Positions 24,169 through 33,418 are shown, counted from the first letter of the stretch. The stretch: DNA of 64,000 nucleotides from DAOTXS01 sp034433515 (GCA_034433515.1 DAOUAL010000096.1:40801-104800); one strand, 5' to 3'. Made by a program: numbers and translations. The notes: generated from the letters alone by a model not told the origin.

Positions 24169-25818
24169 TTGACCAACGAAAGTCAAGCGGCGAACACGCC
24201 GCTTCCACCCCTTGGCACACTGGACGGGCAAGAACTGAGACAACTCTTTGCTGCCAGTACCGCCTGGCTCGAACGGCACGCGGCGTACGTCAACAGTCTA
24301 AACGTCTTTCCCGTCCCCGATGGGGATTCGGGAACGAATATGCTGTTGACAATGCAAGCGGCGATGAAAGAAGTTGGCACCTCGCCCGAACATTCCGCCG
24401 GCGCCATCTGCAAACTCCTTTCGCACGGCGCGTTGCTGGGTGCGCGCGGCAACTCGGGCGTGATCTTGTCGCAAATTATTCGCGGCTTTGCGCGCACCAT
24501 CGAAAAGAAAGAGGTCATCAACGCCAACGATTTTGCCGCGGCGATGGTCGAAGCGGCGCGCACCGCTTACAAAGGTGTCGTCAAACCGGTCGAAGGAACG
24601 ATCCTAACGGTCATTCGTGAATCGGCGGACGCCGCGACGATGGCGGCTGCCCAGTCCAACGATTTGCGAATCGTCTTGAGCAAAACAGTGGAGGCTGCAC
24701 GCATCGCCGTACTCAAAACGCCCTCCTTATTACCCGTGCTCAAAGAAGCCGGGGTCGTGGACGCCGGCGGACAAGGCTTGTTGGTCATTCTGGAAGGCGC
24801 GCTCAAGTACTTGAACGGAGAGCCCATGGAACTTGTGGCGACCGGCGTCAGCGCCCAAGCCCTTGAAAAACTCGAACGCGAAGAGGGCTGGGGATTTGAT
24901 ATTCAGTTTCACATTCGCGGTCCCAACCTTGACGTCGAAGCGATCCGGAAAAAAATTGCCAGTATGGGGGAATCGGCGCTGATCGTTGGCGATGAATCAC
25001 TGGTCAAGGTTCATGTGCACGCGCCAACGCCGGGCGCCATTCTCGATTACGGATGTTCGGTAGGCACAATCACCAACATCATCGTCGAGAATATGCAAGA
25101 GCAGTACATTGACTTTATGGCAGGGCAAAGCACGCATCCGCCGGTCACCTCCGAAGAAATCGCGGGGATTGCGACGATTGCCGTAGCGCCGGGCGCCGGC
25201 TTGGCGCGTGTCTTTGAAAGTTTGGGCGTGGGCAAAATTGTCGCCGGCGGACAAACGATGAATCCCAGCACCCAAGATTTACTCAACGCCATCAACGCGG
25301 TCAGGAGCGATCAAGTGATCGTGTTGCCCAACAACAAGAATATTATTCCCGCCGCCGAGCAAGCCAAACTCTTGACCACCAAGCAACTTGTGATTGTGCC
25401 AACCAAAACGATTCCGCAAGGCATCGCCGCCTTGCTTGCCTTCAACTTCCAGAGCGATCTCGCATCGAACCTCAAAGCGATGGAGCGGGCAGCAAATCAC
25501 ATCAAGACGTTGGAGATTACGATTGCCACGCGCTCGGTCAAACTGGATGGTCTAGACGTCAAGGAAGGCAATTTCATCGCCTTGATTGACGATGAGTTGA
25601 AGGGTGCTGGCGAAGATCGCACCGCGCTCGCACTCGAAATGCTCGAACGCATGGGAGCCCAAGAGGCTGAAATTATCACGCTGTATTACGGCGAAGCGAT
25701 TACCGCGAATGAAGCCGAGGGGTTGGCAGAAAAAATCCGCCAAACGTACCCTGCCCAAGCCATCGAAGTCGTCAACGGCGGTCAACCGCATTATCATTTT
25801 ATTATCTCGGTCGAATAA
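24169..25818 (+). CDS. fakA: Fatty acid kinase subunit A (DAK-like kinase)
   Basis: 549 residues. DhaL-like kinase domain at the N-terminus: LNVFPVPDGDSGTNMLLTM (metal-binding Asp triad), then LLGARGNSGVILSQ and GVVDAGGQGLLVILEG. The C-terminal part matches the DAK phosphatase-like/FakA extension (VEVVNGGQPHYHFIISVE-type ending, with VLPNNKNIIPAAEQA in the middle). FakA phosphorylates fatty acids carried by a DegV/FakB protein, which is encoded next. Start TTG 24169, with GAGG six bases upstream; longer readings run through the repeat element. Confidence 0.9.
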   Translation: MTNESQAANTPLPPLGTLDGQELRQLFAASTAWLERHAAYVNSLNVFPVPDGDSGTNMLLTMQAAMKEVGTSPEHSAGAICKLLSHGALLGARGNSGVILSQIIRGFARTIEKKEVINANDFAAAMVEAARTAYKGVVKPVEGTILTVIRESADAATMAAAQSNDLRIVLSKTVEAARIAVLKTPSLLPVLKEAGVVDAGGQGLLVILEGALKYLNGEPMELVATGVSAQALEKLEREEGWGFDIQFHIRGPNLDVEAIRKKIASMGESALIVGDESLVKVHVHAPTPGAILDYGCSVGTITNIIVENMQEQYIDFMAGQSTHPPVTSEEIAGIATIAVAPGAGLARVFESLGVGKIVAGGQTMNPSTQDLLNAINAVRSDQVIVLPNNKNIIPAAEQAKLLTTKQLVIVPTKTIPQGIAALLAFNFQSDLASNLKAMERAANHIKTLEITIATRSVKLDGLDVKEGNFIALIDDELKGAGEDRTALALEMLERMGAQEAEIITLYYGEAITANEAEGLAEKIRQTYPAQAIEVVNGGQPHYHFIISVE

Positions 25819-25847
25819 ACTTTCTCACACTCATTCCACAGGTTACA

Positions 25848-26690
25848 ATGAATCGCGTAAAAATTGTTACCGACAGCACAGCGGATATGCCTCCCGGCGT
25901 CGTCGAAGAATTGGATATTACCGTTCTCCCTTTGACGATCCATCTCGGATCAAAAGTATTGCGCGACGGCATTGACATCACCCCCGCCGATTTTGTCCAA
26001 CGTATGTCACGGACAGCCACGCCGCCCACTACAGCGGCGCCAACGCAAAAACAATTCGCGGATGTTTACACTGACCTCGTCAAAGGGGGCAATGAAATCG
26101 TCTCGATTCACGTTTCCAGCAAGTTGAGTCAAACGTTTCGCAATGCGCAACGTGCCGCGTTGCCGCTTTTGGGGCGCAGTAAAATTAGCGTGATTGATTC
26201 CCAACTCATCACGGTCGGTTTGGGGATGTTGGTTACGGCGGCCGGACGCGCTGCCTCGCAAGGTGCCGCGCTCGATGAAGTGGTCAAGTTGGTGCGCGGA
26301 ATGATCCCGCGGATCTACATTGGTTTCTTTGTTGAGACCCTAGACTATTTGGAGCGCGCTGGACGCATTGGTCGCGCGCAAGCCTTGCTGGGCAATATGC
26401 TCAACATCAAACCGCTCTTGATTTTGGAAGAAGGCGAAATCGTTGCGCTGGAAAAAGTTCGCACGCGCGCCAAAGCCATCGAAAAACTCGTCGAGTTCAT
26501 CACCGAGTTTACCCGCATTCAAAAGATGGTCGTCTTGCATGGCAACACACCGCAAGATGTGGCCACCCTCATCGAACAAACCAATCTGTTGATGCCGAAC
26601 CTCGACATTTCGGTGGATCATTACGGTCCCGTCACTGCCACGCATGTCGGCACCGATGCGTTAGGGGTGGTAGTGTACGAAGGAATGTAA
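25848..26690 (+). CDS. DegV-family fatty-acid-binding protein (FakB)
   Basis: 280 residues. N-terminus KIVTDSTADMPP with the Ser/Thr that bind the carboxylate, then TSAAPTQKQF-type segment (TTAAPTQKQFADVY), SSKLSQTFRNAQ and the C-terminal THVGTDALGVVVYEG. It binds a fatty acid for phosphorylation by FakA. Direct neighbour of fakA with 29 bases between them, and the family's usual size. Confidence 0.93.
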   Translation: MNRVKIVTDSTADMPPGVVEELDITVLPLTIHLGSKVLRDGIDITPADFVQRMSRTATPPTTAAPTQKQFADVYTDLVKGGNEIVSIHVSSKLSQTFRNAQRAALPLLGRSKISVIDSQLITVGLGMLVTAAGRAASQGAALDEVVKLVRGMIPRIYIGFFVETLDYLERAGRIGRAQALLGNMLNIKPLLILEEGEIVALEKVRTRAKAIEKLVEFITEFTRIQKMVVLHGNTPQDVATLIEQTNLLMPNLDISVDHYGPVTATHVGTDALGVVVYEGM

Positions 26691-26748
26691 CAACGCAATC
26701 CCTCACGTCAAAATCGTAACCGACCAGTCTGGCAGAGATGCCACCGGT

Positions 26749-29217
26749 GTGTTTGAGAAACTGGACCGCCGGCTCGCCCAGACGACGGATGAACTTGAGA
26801 CTATGTCTGACCTACAAGATTTAGAGACCAAGTTGCTGAACGAACAAAAAAAATGCGACAATCGTTTATTCATCGGCGGATTGGAGAAATACATTGACCA
26901 CTGGGTCAACAAACAAAAACAAAGTGGCAATACCACAATCACCCAACTGGCGGATGCAATTGCCCACACGTTGGCTGGATATGGCACTGCTTCGCCCAAC
27001 ACACGCTATGAAATGATCAATCGCGCTCTAGGCCTCCTGCGCGGCGAAATAGCGCTTGCCCCGGATTTAGTGGAAACAGCGGTTGCCGAAGAACCCAGCG
27101 ATGAATTTGAAGAAGAGGAAATACCCACCACAACTCCACCCTCGCGCACCGCAGGTACCCCCGGCTTGGGTCTAGACGCCGATATTCAACGATTGAAAAA
27201 TGTTGGAACGGCACACGCCAAGCGGCTGCATCGGTTGGGCATCTACACTATCAGCGATCTGATTTATCACTTTCCGCGCCGTTACGACGATTACAGCAAA
27301 CTCAAAACGATCAGTCAACTGGTGTACGGCGAAGAAGTTACCTTGATCTTGACCGTCTGCGAAGTCAAGACGCGCGAATCGCGAGGGGGGCTCAAGATCA
27401 CCAACGTCTTGCTCGCCGACTTGACCGGCACGATTCAAGTTACCTACTTTAATCAACCTTGGTTGCAACAACAATTCCGGTCAGGGCGTCGCATTGTCAT
27501 CAGTGGACGCGTGGATCAAGACCTGGGTCGTCTCACGCTCAAGCACACCGATTGGGAACCGCTTAGCAATGAACTGGTGCATACCGCGCGCATTGTGCCG
27601 GTGTATCCTCTCACCGAAGGACTGACCAATCGCTGGTTGCGCCGGCTCATTCACAGCGTGGTCGAATACTGGGCAGACAAGATTCCGGATCCTTTGCCAG
27701 CATCTATTCGTGAGCGCGAAAATCTTTTGCCGCTCGCCCAAGCCCTGCGCGAAATTCATTTTCCCTCATCCTTCGAAATGATGGAGCAGGCACGTCGTCG
27801 GCTTGCGTTAGATGAATTTTTGCTCATTCAACTAGGAGTCTTGCGGCAGCGCAAACAATGGCGCGAACAACCCGGGCGCGCCTTGATCGTTGAACCAGCC
27901 ACCCTGAATCGCTTGATTGAATCCTTACCATTCCAACTGACCGGCGCCCAACAGCGTGCGATCAATGAGATTCTCAGCGATGTGCAGAAACCTCAACCGA
28001 TGAGTCGGTTGCTCCAAGGCGATGTAGGATCGGGCAAGACGGTGGTGGCGGCGGCGGCAATGCTGGCAGCCGTTGCCAACGGTACGCAAGCCGCCCTGCT
28101 CGCGCCCACCGAAATCCTTGCCGAACAACATTACAAAACACTGACCCGGGTTTTTGAAGCGCTGCCCAACCCACCGCGCGTTCGTTTGCTCACCGGCAGT
28201 TTGAAGAATCGTGAAAAAGAACAGGTACGCGCACAAATCGCCACCGGTGAAATTGACATCGCGGTGGGGACTCATGCGTTGATTCAAGAAGAGATCACCT
28301 TCAAAGACTTGACCCTGGCGGTCATTGACGAACAACATCGCTTTGGCGTAGAGCAACGGGCAGCAATTCGCGCCAAGGGTTATCATCCGCATATTCTGGT
28401 GATGAGTGCCACACCCATTCCACGCACCCTCGCACTCACGATTTACGGCGATCTCGATCTGTCTATCCTTGACGAGATGCCGCCCGGTCGTCAAGAAATC
28501 AAAACGCGCTGGCTAGAGCCGCGGGAACGCGAACGCGCATATGCGTTCATCCGCAACAAGGTCAAAGAGGGCCGGCAAGCCTTTGTCGTCTGTCCGCTCA
28601 TCGAAGAATCGGAAAGCATTGACGCCCGCGCAGCCGTCGAAGAGTACGAACGACTCAGCAAGAGTGTTTATCCCGACTTGCGCGTTGGGCTAATTCACGG
28701 TAAACTAAAGCCTGCCGAAAAAGACGAAACAATGACCCGTTTTCGCAATCACGAGATTGACGTGCTGGTGGCAACCTCCGTCATCGAAGTGGGGATTGAT
28801 ATGCCAAACGCCACCGTGATGTTGATCGAAGGCGCGGATCGGTTTGGCTTGGCGCAGTTACATCAATTCCGGGGGCGCGTGGGACGCGGCGAACATCAAT
28901 CGTACTGCCTGCTCCTCGCCGAAAAAGCCGGCAGCACGAGTGATGAGCGGCTCAAGGTCATCGAATCCACGCAAGATGGGTTTCGATTGGCAGAGGAAGA
29001 TTTGAAATTGCGCGGACCCGGCGAATTCTTTGGCACGCGGCAAGCCGGCTTGCCGGATTTAAAGATCGCCAAACTCAGTGATGTCAAGATTTTGGAACAC
29101 GCACGTCAGATCGCGCAAACGATTTTTGAGCGAGACCCGTTGTTGCAACAAGACGAGCATCGCCTCCTGGCACAACGGGTGGCCGAATTTTGGAAGGGCA
29201 AGGGAGATCTCAGTTGA
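26749..29217 (+). CDS. recG: ATP-dependent DNA helicase RecG
   Basis: 822 residues. A Chloroflexota-type N-terminal extension (about 1-140, with LFIGGLEKYIDHWV) precedes the wedge/OB domain (YGEEVTLILTVCEVK, then IQVTYFNQPWL). Helicase motifs: Walker A LLQGDVGSGKTVVAAA, DEQHRFGVEQR (DExH), MSATPIPRTL, then VIEVGIDMPNATVM and QFRGRVGRGEHQSYC. It remodels stalled forks and Holliday junctions. The start is uncertain: GTG 26749 or ATG 26803. The first residues after GTG look like a degV remnant, which favours 26803. Confidence 0.95.
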   Translation: MFEKLDRRLAQTTDELETMSDLQDLETKLLNEQKKCDNRLFIGGLEKYIDHWVNKQKQSGNTTITQLADAIAHTLAGYGTASPNTRYEMINRALGLLRGEIALAPDLVETAVAEEPSDEFEEEEIPTTTPPSRTAGTPGLGLDADIQRLKNVGTAHAKRLHRLGIYTISDLIYHFPRRYDDYSKLKTISQLVYGEEVTLILTVCEVKTRESRGGLKITNVLLADLTGTIQVTYFNQPWLQQQFRSGRRIVISGRVDQDLGRLTLKHTDWEPLSNELVHTARIVPVYPLTEGLTNRWLRRLIHSVVEYWADKIPDPLPASIRERENLLPLAQALREIHFPSSFEMMEQARRRLALDEFLLIQLGVLRQRKQWREQPGRALIVEPATLNRLIESLPFQLTGAQQRAINEILSDVQKPQPMSRLLQGDVGSGKTVVAAAAMLAAVANGTQAALLAPTEILAEQHYKTLTRVFEALPNPPRVRLLTGSLKNREKEQVRAQIATGEIDIAVGTHALIQEEITFKDLTLAVIDEQHRFGVEQRAAIRAKGYHPHILVMSATPIPRTLALTIYGDLDLSILDEMPPGRQEIKTRWLEPRERERAYAFIRNKVKEGRQAFVVCPLIEESESIDARAAVEEYERLSKSVYPDLRVGLIHGKLKPAEKDETMTRFRNHEIDVLVATSVIEVGIDMPNATVMLIEGADRFGLAQLHQFRGRVGRGEHQSYCLLLAEKAGSTSDERLKVIESTQDGFRLAEEDLKLRGPGEFFGTRQAGLPDLKIAKLSDVKILEHARQIAQTIFERDPLLQQDEHRLLAQRVAEFWKGKGDLS

Positions 29218-29747
29218 CAATCGCCATTTACCCCGGCTCGTTCGATCCGATTCACTACGGGCACATTGACATTGCCAAGCGCGCCGCCAAAATTTTCGAG
29301 ACGCTCATTTGGGCGGCATACGATCATCGGCAAGGACTCAAGAACGTCATGTTCAGTACCGAAGAGCGCATCGCTTTTATGCGCGAAGCCGCCAAGGATA
29401 CCCCCAACATCAAGGTGATGCCGTATCACGGCTTGACGGTGGAATTTGCACGCCGTCAAGGGGCAACGGTGATGGTGCGCGGTTTGCGCGTCACGTTCGA
29501 TTTTGAAATGGAATATCAAACCGCGCTCACCAATCGCCAACTGGCCGAAGACATTGACACAGTGTGCCTAATGACTTCGCTCAAATATGCCTTTCTGAGC
29601 TCATCCACCCTCAAAGAGGTAGCATTCCTCAACGGCGACATTAGCGAAATTGTCCCGCCCTATGTCGAGCGCGCGCTGAGACAACGCATCAAACAATTGG
29701 GCGACGATCAGAGCGAAAAAGTTAAACTGGTTTCGTTGCGAGAGTAG
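29214..29747 (+). CDS. coaD: Pantetheine-phosphate adenylyltransferase
   Basis: 177 residues. Nucleotidyltransferase motif YPGSFDPIHYGHIDI (TxGxFDPxHxGH-type), then VRGLRVTFDFEMEYQ and the ISSS-like LSSSTLKEVAFLNGDISEIVP. It makes dephospho-CoA from phosphopantetheine and ATP. The start is TTG 29214, overlapping the recG stop (TTGA), with GGGAG seven bases upstream. Confidence 0.95.
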   Translation: MTIAIYPGSFDPIHYGHIDIAKRAAKIFETLIWAAYDHRQGLKNVMFSTEERIAFMREAAKDTPNIKVMPYHGLTVEFARRQGATVMVRGLRVTFDFEMEYQTALTNRQLAEDIDTVCLMTSLKYAFLSSSTLKEVAFLNGDISEIVPPYVERALRQRIKQLGDDQSEKVKLVSLRE

Positions 29748-29751
29748 GGAA

Positions 29752-29828
29752 AAGTTAGAGGAGGGAGTGGAGAGTTAGAGTAGAATACCCCACTCTCCAC
29801 TCCCCACTCTAACTCTACACTCTAACTT
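29752..29828 (+). repeat. Imperfect inverted repeat, pyrimidine/purine minisatellite
   Basis: Words GTTAGAG, GGAGTGGAGAGT and their complements ACTCTCCACTCC and CTCTAAC are arranged as a long imperfect hairpin that fills the coaD-downstream gap. It may act as a weak terminator or attenuator; it has no T run. Confidence 0.5.
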
Positions 29829-29836
29829 GAAAGGGG

Positions 29837-30349
29837 ATGATAGCCATAGACGTTTTATACTTGGTTGACCGGTTGGAAGCCCTGCTGAACAAAGGTTGGC
29901 GCGTCCCCCTGACTACCAAGACGATGATTGACGAAGACGAGTTCTTGGACATTGTGGATCAAATGCGCATCGCATTTCCGGAAGAAATCAAGCAAGCCAA
30001 GAAAATCGTCCAAGATCGCGATCGCTTGATTGCGCAGGCGCAGGAAGAAGCCCAACGCATCATCGAATTTGCCAAGGAAGATGCGGCGCGCCTCACCAAC
30101 GAACATTCAATCGTCAAATCGGCTCAGCAAACGGCGGCGCAAATTCATCAGCAAGCCCAAGTTTCGGCGATGCAAACCCGGCAGGGCGCCGATGACTACG
30201 CGGCTCAGGTTCTCAAAGACGTCCAAGCGCGTCTGGAAGCCGTCATCGAACAAGTGACGAAACTGCAGAACCAAGTCATCAACGGCATCCATATAATCGA
30301 AGGGACAAACGTTCCTCCGCCAACCGAAGACGCCACCGAAAATTCTTGA
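29837..30349 (+). CDS. Coiled-coil protein, DivIVA/ATP-synthase-b-like
   Basis: 170 residues. An N-terminal conserved part (YLVDRLEALLNKGWRVPLTTKT, then DEDEFLDIVDQMRIAFPEEI) precedes a long Ala/Gln/Glu-rich helix (about 55-150: KAKKIVQ.., AQAQEEAQRIIEFAKEDA) typical of coiled coils, and a short Pro/Glu tail. The N-terminal part is a conserved Chloroflexota hallmark between coaD and yceD; a role in cell division or envelope organisation is plausible but unproven. ATG 29837 follows AAAGGGG closely. Confidence 0.7.
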   Translation: MIAIDVLYLVDRLEALLNKGWRVPLTTKTMIDEDEFLDIVDQMRIAFPEEIKQAKKIVQDRDRLIAQAQEEAQRIIEFAKEDAARLTNEHSIVKSAQQTAAQIHQQAQVSAMQTRQGADDYAAQVLKDVQARLEAVIEQVTKLQNQVINGIHIIEGTNVPPPTEDATENS

Positions 30350-30374
30350 CACAATCTAGCGTCTTGCCTATAAT
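30346..30374 (+). promoter_or_regulatory. Consensus promoter of yceD-rpmF-fabD operon
   Basis: -35 TTGACA (30346-30351), exact 17-base spacer, -10 TATAAT (30369-30374). The -35 overlaps the last codon of the preceding gene, so this is an internal promoter. Confidence 0.9.
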
Positions 30375-30402
30375 GGGCAGCGTTTCTCGAAAGGCAAAAC
30401 CG

Positions 30403-30936
30403 ATGAGATATAACGTCGCCCAGTTACTGAAAGAACATAGCGGGCATTCGCGCCAATACGTTTTGCACGAAGAAATCTCCCATCTCGATACCGACATCGT
30501 ACCACTCACCACGTTGGATGGCAACGTTCAGTTAATTCGCACCGGCGATGGCGTGTTAGTCTTGGCGCAATTGCACGCCTCCCTCGAACTCGAGTGCGTG
30601 CGGTGTCTGGATCATTTTGCCAAAGTGATCCAGTTTGAAATGGAAGAGGAATTTTATCCCACGATTGACATTATCACCGGCGCCACCCTCCCGCTTGCCG
30701 AAGACGCGGAAGAAGCCACCCAGATTGATGCCCACCACGAAATTGATTTGACCGAAGTGGTGCGGCAAAATCTGCTGCTGGCAATACCGCAACACCCGCT
30801 TTGCCGAACGCACTGCCTGGGATTGTGTCCCACGTGCGGTAAAAATTGGAACGAAGGTCCCTGCAATTGCGTCCCCGAGGACCTTGATCCGCGGTGGGAC
30901 GCGCTGAAACATTTACGCGATAACGAACCAGACTAA
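30403..30936 (+). CDS. yceD: YceD/DUF177 protein, 23S rRNA accumulation factor
   Basis: 177 residues. DUF177 features: CVRCLDHFAKVIQFEMEEEF, then LTEVVRQNLLLAIPQHPLC and the metal-like CxxC pair GLCPTCGKNWNEGPC. E. coli and Arabidopsis relatives support 23S rRNA accumulation. It is followed by rpmF, the classical partner. Start ATG 30403; the TTG at 30346 is inside the promoter. Confidence 0.9.
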   Translation: MRYNVAQLLKEHSGHSRQYVLHEEISHLDTDIVPLTTLDGNVQLIRTGDGVLVLAQLHASLELECVRCLDHFAKVIQFEMEEEFYPTIDIITGATLPLAEDAEEATQIDAHHEIDLTEVVRQNLLLAIPQHPLCRTHCLGLCPTCGKNWNEGPCNCVPEDLDPRWDALKHLRDNEPD

Positions 30937-30964
30937 CCTGTTCGAAAGGAATATCGAAAAACCT

Positions 30965-31165
30965 ATGCCACCTCTACCTAAACGAAAATTATCCAAAGGG
31001 CGCCGGGATCGCCGCCGCAGTCATTTGGCACTCAAGGTACCTAATCTCACCGCTTGTCCCAACTGCCACAAGATGCGCCAGCCCCATCACGTTTGCCCAC
31101 ACTGCGGACACTATGCCGGCGAAGAAATCTTTACCGTTCAACAAAAACCTGCTCGCAAAGCATAA
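30965..31165 (+). CDS. rpmF: 50S ribosomal protein L32
   Basis: 66 residues with the L32 opening (PKRKLSKGRRDRRRSH) and a zinc ribbon CPNCHKMRQPHHVCPHCG. The yceD-rpmF-fab order is conserved in many bacteria and links ribosome and lipid synthesis. Confidence 0.96.
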   Translation: MPPLPKRKLSKGRRDRRRSHLALKVPNLTACPNCHKMRQPHHVCPHCGHYAGEEIFTVQQKPARKA

Positions 31166-31198
31166 TTGCGTGCAAGGAACTGGGTTGAGAATGACTCA

Positions 31199-31239
31199 AA
31201 GGTCTGGCGTTCTTTTCCATCAAGCAGCCGCCAGACCTT
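31199..31239 (+). terminator. Hairpin between rpmF and fabD (attenuator-like)
   Basis: 11-bp stem AAGGTCTGGCG / CGCCAGACCTT with a 19-base loop, followed by TCTGATTT. It could terminate part of the rpmF transcripts; the T run is poor. It lies 17 bases before fabD. Confidence 0.5.
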
Positions 31240-31256
31240 TCTGATTTCACACGACG

Positions 31257-32180
31257 ATGACAAAAACCGCCTTTGTTTTTCCCGGTCAAGGTTCCCAGTA
31301 CGTTGGAATGGCGCGCGATCTGGTCGAAACATACCCGGAAGCGCGGATCATCTTTGAGCAAGCCGACGCCGTGTTGGGGTTCTCACTCTCATCGCTCTGC
31401 TTCAATGGACCCGAAGACCAACTCACCGACACGATCAATGCACAGCCGGCTCTCCTCACTCACAGCATCGCCACGCTCAACGTGATTGGCAATGTGCAAC
31501 CGGCATTGCTCGCCGATTTTGTGGCGGGACATTCGCTGGGCGAATATTCCGCGCTCGTTGCCGCCGGCGCCATTGATTTCGCCGATGCGTTGAAATTGGT
31601 GCGCGAACGCGGACGTGTGATGAAACGCGCCGGCGAAATGAATCCTGGCGCCATGGCGGCAATGATCGGCATCGAAGCAGATGCGCTAGAGCAAGTGTGT
31701 CACGAAGCCGGCGTCCAAATTGCCAATTACAACGCGCCCGGGCAAATCGTCATCTCTGGCACCAAGGACGGCATTGCTCGCGCCATCGAGTTGGCAAAAA
31801 CACGTGGCGCCAAACGGGCGATTCTGCTCCCGGTCAGCATCTCATCGCACTCACGATTGATGGAACCCGCCGCCCAAGAATTTATCGCCGCCGTGAACCG
31901 CACACCGATCCGTGCCCCCGAATTGCCGGTGATTTCCAACGTTACCGCCCAGCCACTTGTGACCGCCGATGACATCCGCCGCGAACTGGTCATTCAACTC
32001 ACATCGTCCGTGCAGTGGATCAAATCCATCGAATACCTTATAACGCAGCGCGTCACCAAGTTTATCGAGGTGGGACCCAAGGATGTGCTTGCCGGCTTGA
32101 TTCGCCGCATCAACAAGGACGTTCACGCCATCAGTGTTGGCGATGTGGCAAGTGTCCAAGCGTTTGTAGAAAAAGTGTAG
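31257..32180 (+). CDS. fabD: Malonyl CoA-acyl carrier protein transacylase
   Basis: 307 residues. Nucleophile Ser in AGHSLGEYSALVAAGA, oxyanion Gln in FPGQGSQ, Arg in RGRVMKRA and the catalytic His in SISSHSRLM. It loads malonate on ACP for fatty-acid synthesis. Followed by fabG in the same direction. Confidence 0.96.
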   Translation: MTKTAFVFPGQGSQYVGMARDLVETYPEARIIFEQADAVLGFSLSSLCFNGPEDQLTDTINAQPALLTHSIATLNVIGNVQPALLADFVAGHSLGEYSALVAAGAIDFADALKLVRERGRVMKRAGEMNPGAMAAMIGIEADALEQVCHEAGVQIANYNAPGQIVISGTKDGIARAIELAKTRGAKRAILLPVSISSHSRLMEPAAQEFIAAVNRTPIRAPELPVISNVTAQPLVTADDIRRELVIQLTSSVQWIKSIEYLITQRVTKFIEVGPKDVLAGLIRRINKDVHAISVGDVASVQAFVEKV

Positions 32181-32252
32181 CTTGCCAAAACATCGGTTTC
32201 CACACCGAGACACAGAGATAATCAAGTTTTGACCAAAAGGAGTTGATGGACT

Positions 32253-32993
32253 ATGAATCTCACCGGCAAAGTGGCATTGGTGACTGGCGCCTCGCGCGGC
32301 ATTGGGCGCGCGTGTGCGCTCAAACTTGCCTCGCTTGGCGCGCGAGTCGTTGTCAATTATAATAAGAGCGCCGATGCCGCGAATCAAGTGATCGCAGAAA
32401 TCAAACAAAACGGCGGCGAGGCAATCGCCGTGCAAGGCGACGTGAGCCAGTTCGCCGTTGCGCAGAACGTTGTCAAAGCGGCGATTGACACGTATGGCCG
32501 GCTCGATATTTTGGTGAACAATGCCGGCACCACGCGCGACACCTTACTCGCGATGATGAAAGAAGACGAATTCGATTCGGTCATTCAGACGAATTTGAAA
32601 AGTGTGTTCAATATGTGCAAAGCCGCCTTGCGCCCCATGATGAAACAAAAATACGGCCGCATTGTGAATATGACTTCGATTGCCGGCATCGTGGGCAATC
32701 CAGGGCAAACGAATTACTCGGCCTCCAAAGCCGGCATCATCGGTTTCACCAAAGCGATGGCAAAAGAGTACGGCACCAAAAATATCGCTGTGAATGCAGT
32801 GGCACCCGGCTACATTCCCACCGATTTGACCAACGCTTTGCCGCAAGACATCAAAGATGGTATCATCAAACTGACCGCGTTCGGACGGATGGGCACGCCG
32901 GAAGAAATTGCAAACGTCGTCGCGTTCCTGGCGTCTGATGAGGCAAGTTATATCACGGGTCAGGTGATCGCTGTGGATGGCGGTTTGACTTAG
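32253..32993 (+). CDS. fabG: 3-oxoacyl-ACP reductase
   Basis: 246 residues. Classical SDR: cofactor motif TGASRGIGRACALKLA, NNAG at 91, catalytic Ser in MTSIAGIVG, YSASKAG (Tyr-x3-Lys) near 156, and IAVNAVAPGYI. AAAGGAG precedes the ATG. It reduces 3-oxoacyl-ACP with NADPH. Confidence 0.95.
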   Translation: MNLTGKVALVTGASRGIGRACALKLASLGARVVVNYNKSADAANQVIAEIKQNGGEAIAVQGDVSQFAVAQNVVKAAIDTYGRLDILVNNAGTTRDTLLAMMKEDEFDSVIQTNLKSVFNMCKAALRPMMKQKYGRIVNMTSIAGIVGNPGQTNYSASKAGIIGFTKAMAKEYGTKNIAVNAVAPGYIPTDLTNALPQDIKDGIIKLTAFGRMGTPEEIANVVAFLASDEASYITGQVIAVDGGLT

Positions 32994-33002
32994 TTCTCAT
33001 CC

Positions 33003-33180
33003 GAAAAGCGTGGAGCGTGGAGCGACCTTTCGAGATCGCGGCGAGCTGGAAAACCCACCCAACGACCTTTCGAGGTCGCGGCGAGCTAGAAAGCCCACAC
33101 CACGACCTTTCGTGGAGCGACCTTTCGAGGTTGCAGCGAGCTGGAAAGCCCACCCCACGAAAGCCCACGCCACGCCACGA
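33003..33180. repeat. Tandem repeat, about 40-bp units
   Basis: Three main units starting CGACCTTTCGAG at 33023, 33063 and 33118 plus a truncated unit at 33103, each containing GCGGCGAGCTGGAAA-like text and CCCAC. The CTTTC/GAAAG words make each unit partly palindromic. The rest of the 425-base gap between fabG and asp23 (32994-33418) holds no gene I can support, only this array and element B. Confidence 0.75.
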
Positions 33181-33304
33181 GGTTTTCGGATGGAAACAAG
33201 TGCAACAACATGAAATAGTTGCATACCAGACGGATGGGAAGACACTGACAGACGTGGCTAAAAATCGAGTTTTCATCACGCACTTTCATGGTGTTGCACT
33301 ACCA

Positions 33305-33410
33305 GTCTAGATTTCGCACCTGCGCCGTCAATAGACCATGTGGCTAGTCCAGCCGCTCCGTGGACGCGCAGGCTTATTGGTCAGGCGAGGGTGCGAAAGC
33401 GAGGCTTAGG
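33305..33410 (-). repeat. Structured inverted element B (upstream of asp23 copy 2)
   Basis: 106-base homologue of 24031-24139 in reverse orientation. Outer TTTCGCACC/GGTGCGAAA arms are identical; the inner helix is GTCCA/TGGAC. Its right end (CTTAGG) runs into the AGGAGG ribosome site of the following asp23 gene, so folding could expose or hide that site. Confidence 0.6.
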
Positions 33411-33418
33411 AGGTTGGA

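Noticed and set aside
29752..29828. Transposon end or IS remnant
   Set aside because: Only a low-complexity inverted repeat with no transposase text or target duplication.
33003..33180. CRISPR array
   Set aside because: Units are adjacent with no unique spacers and vary in length.
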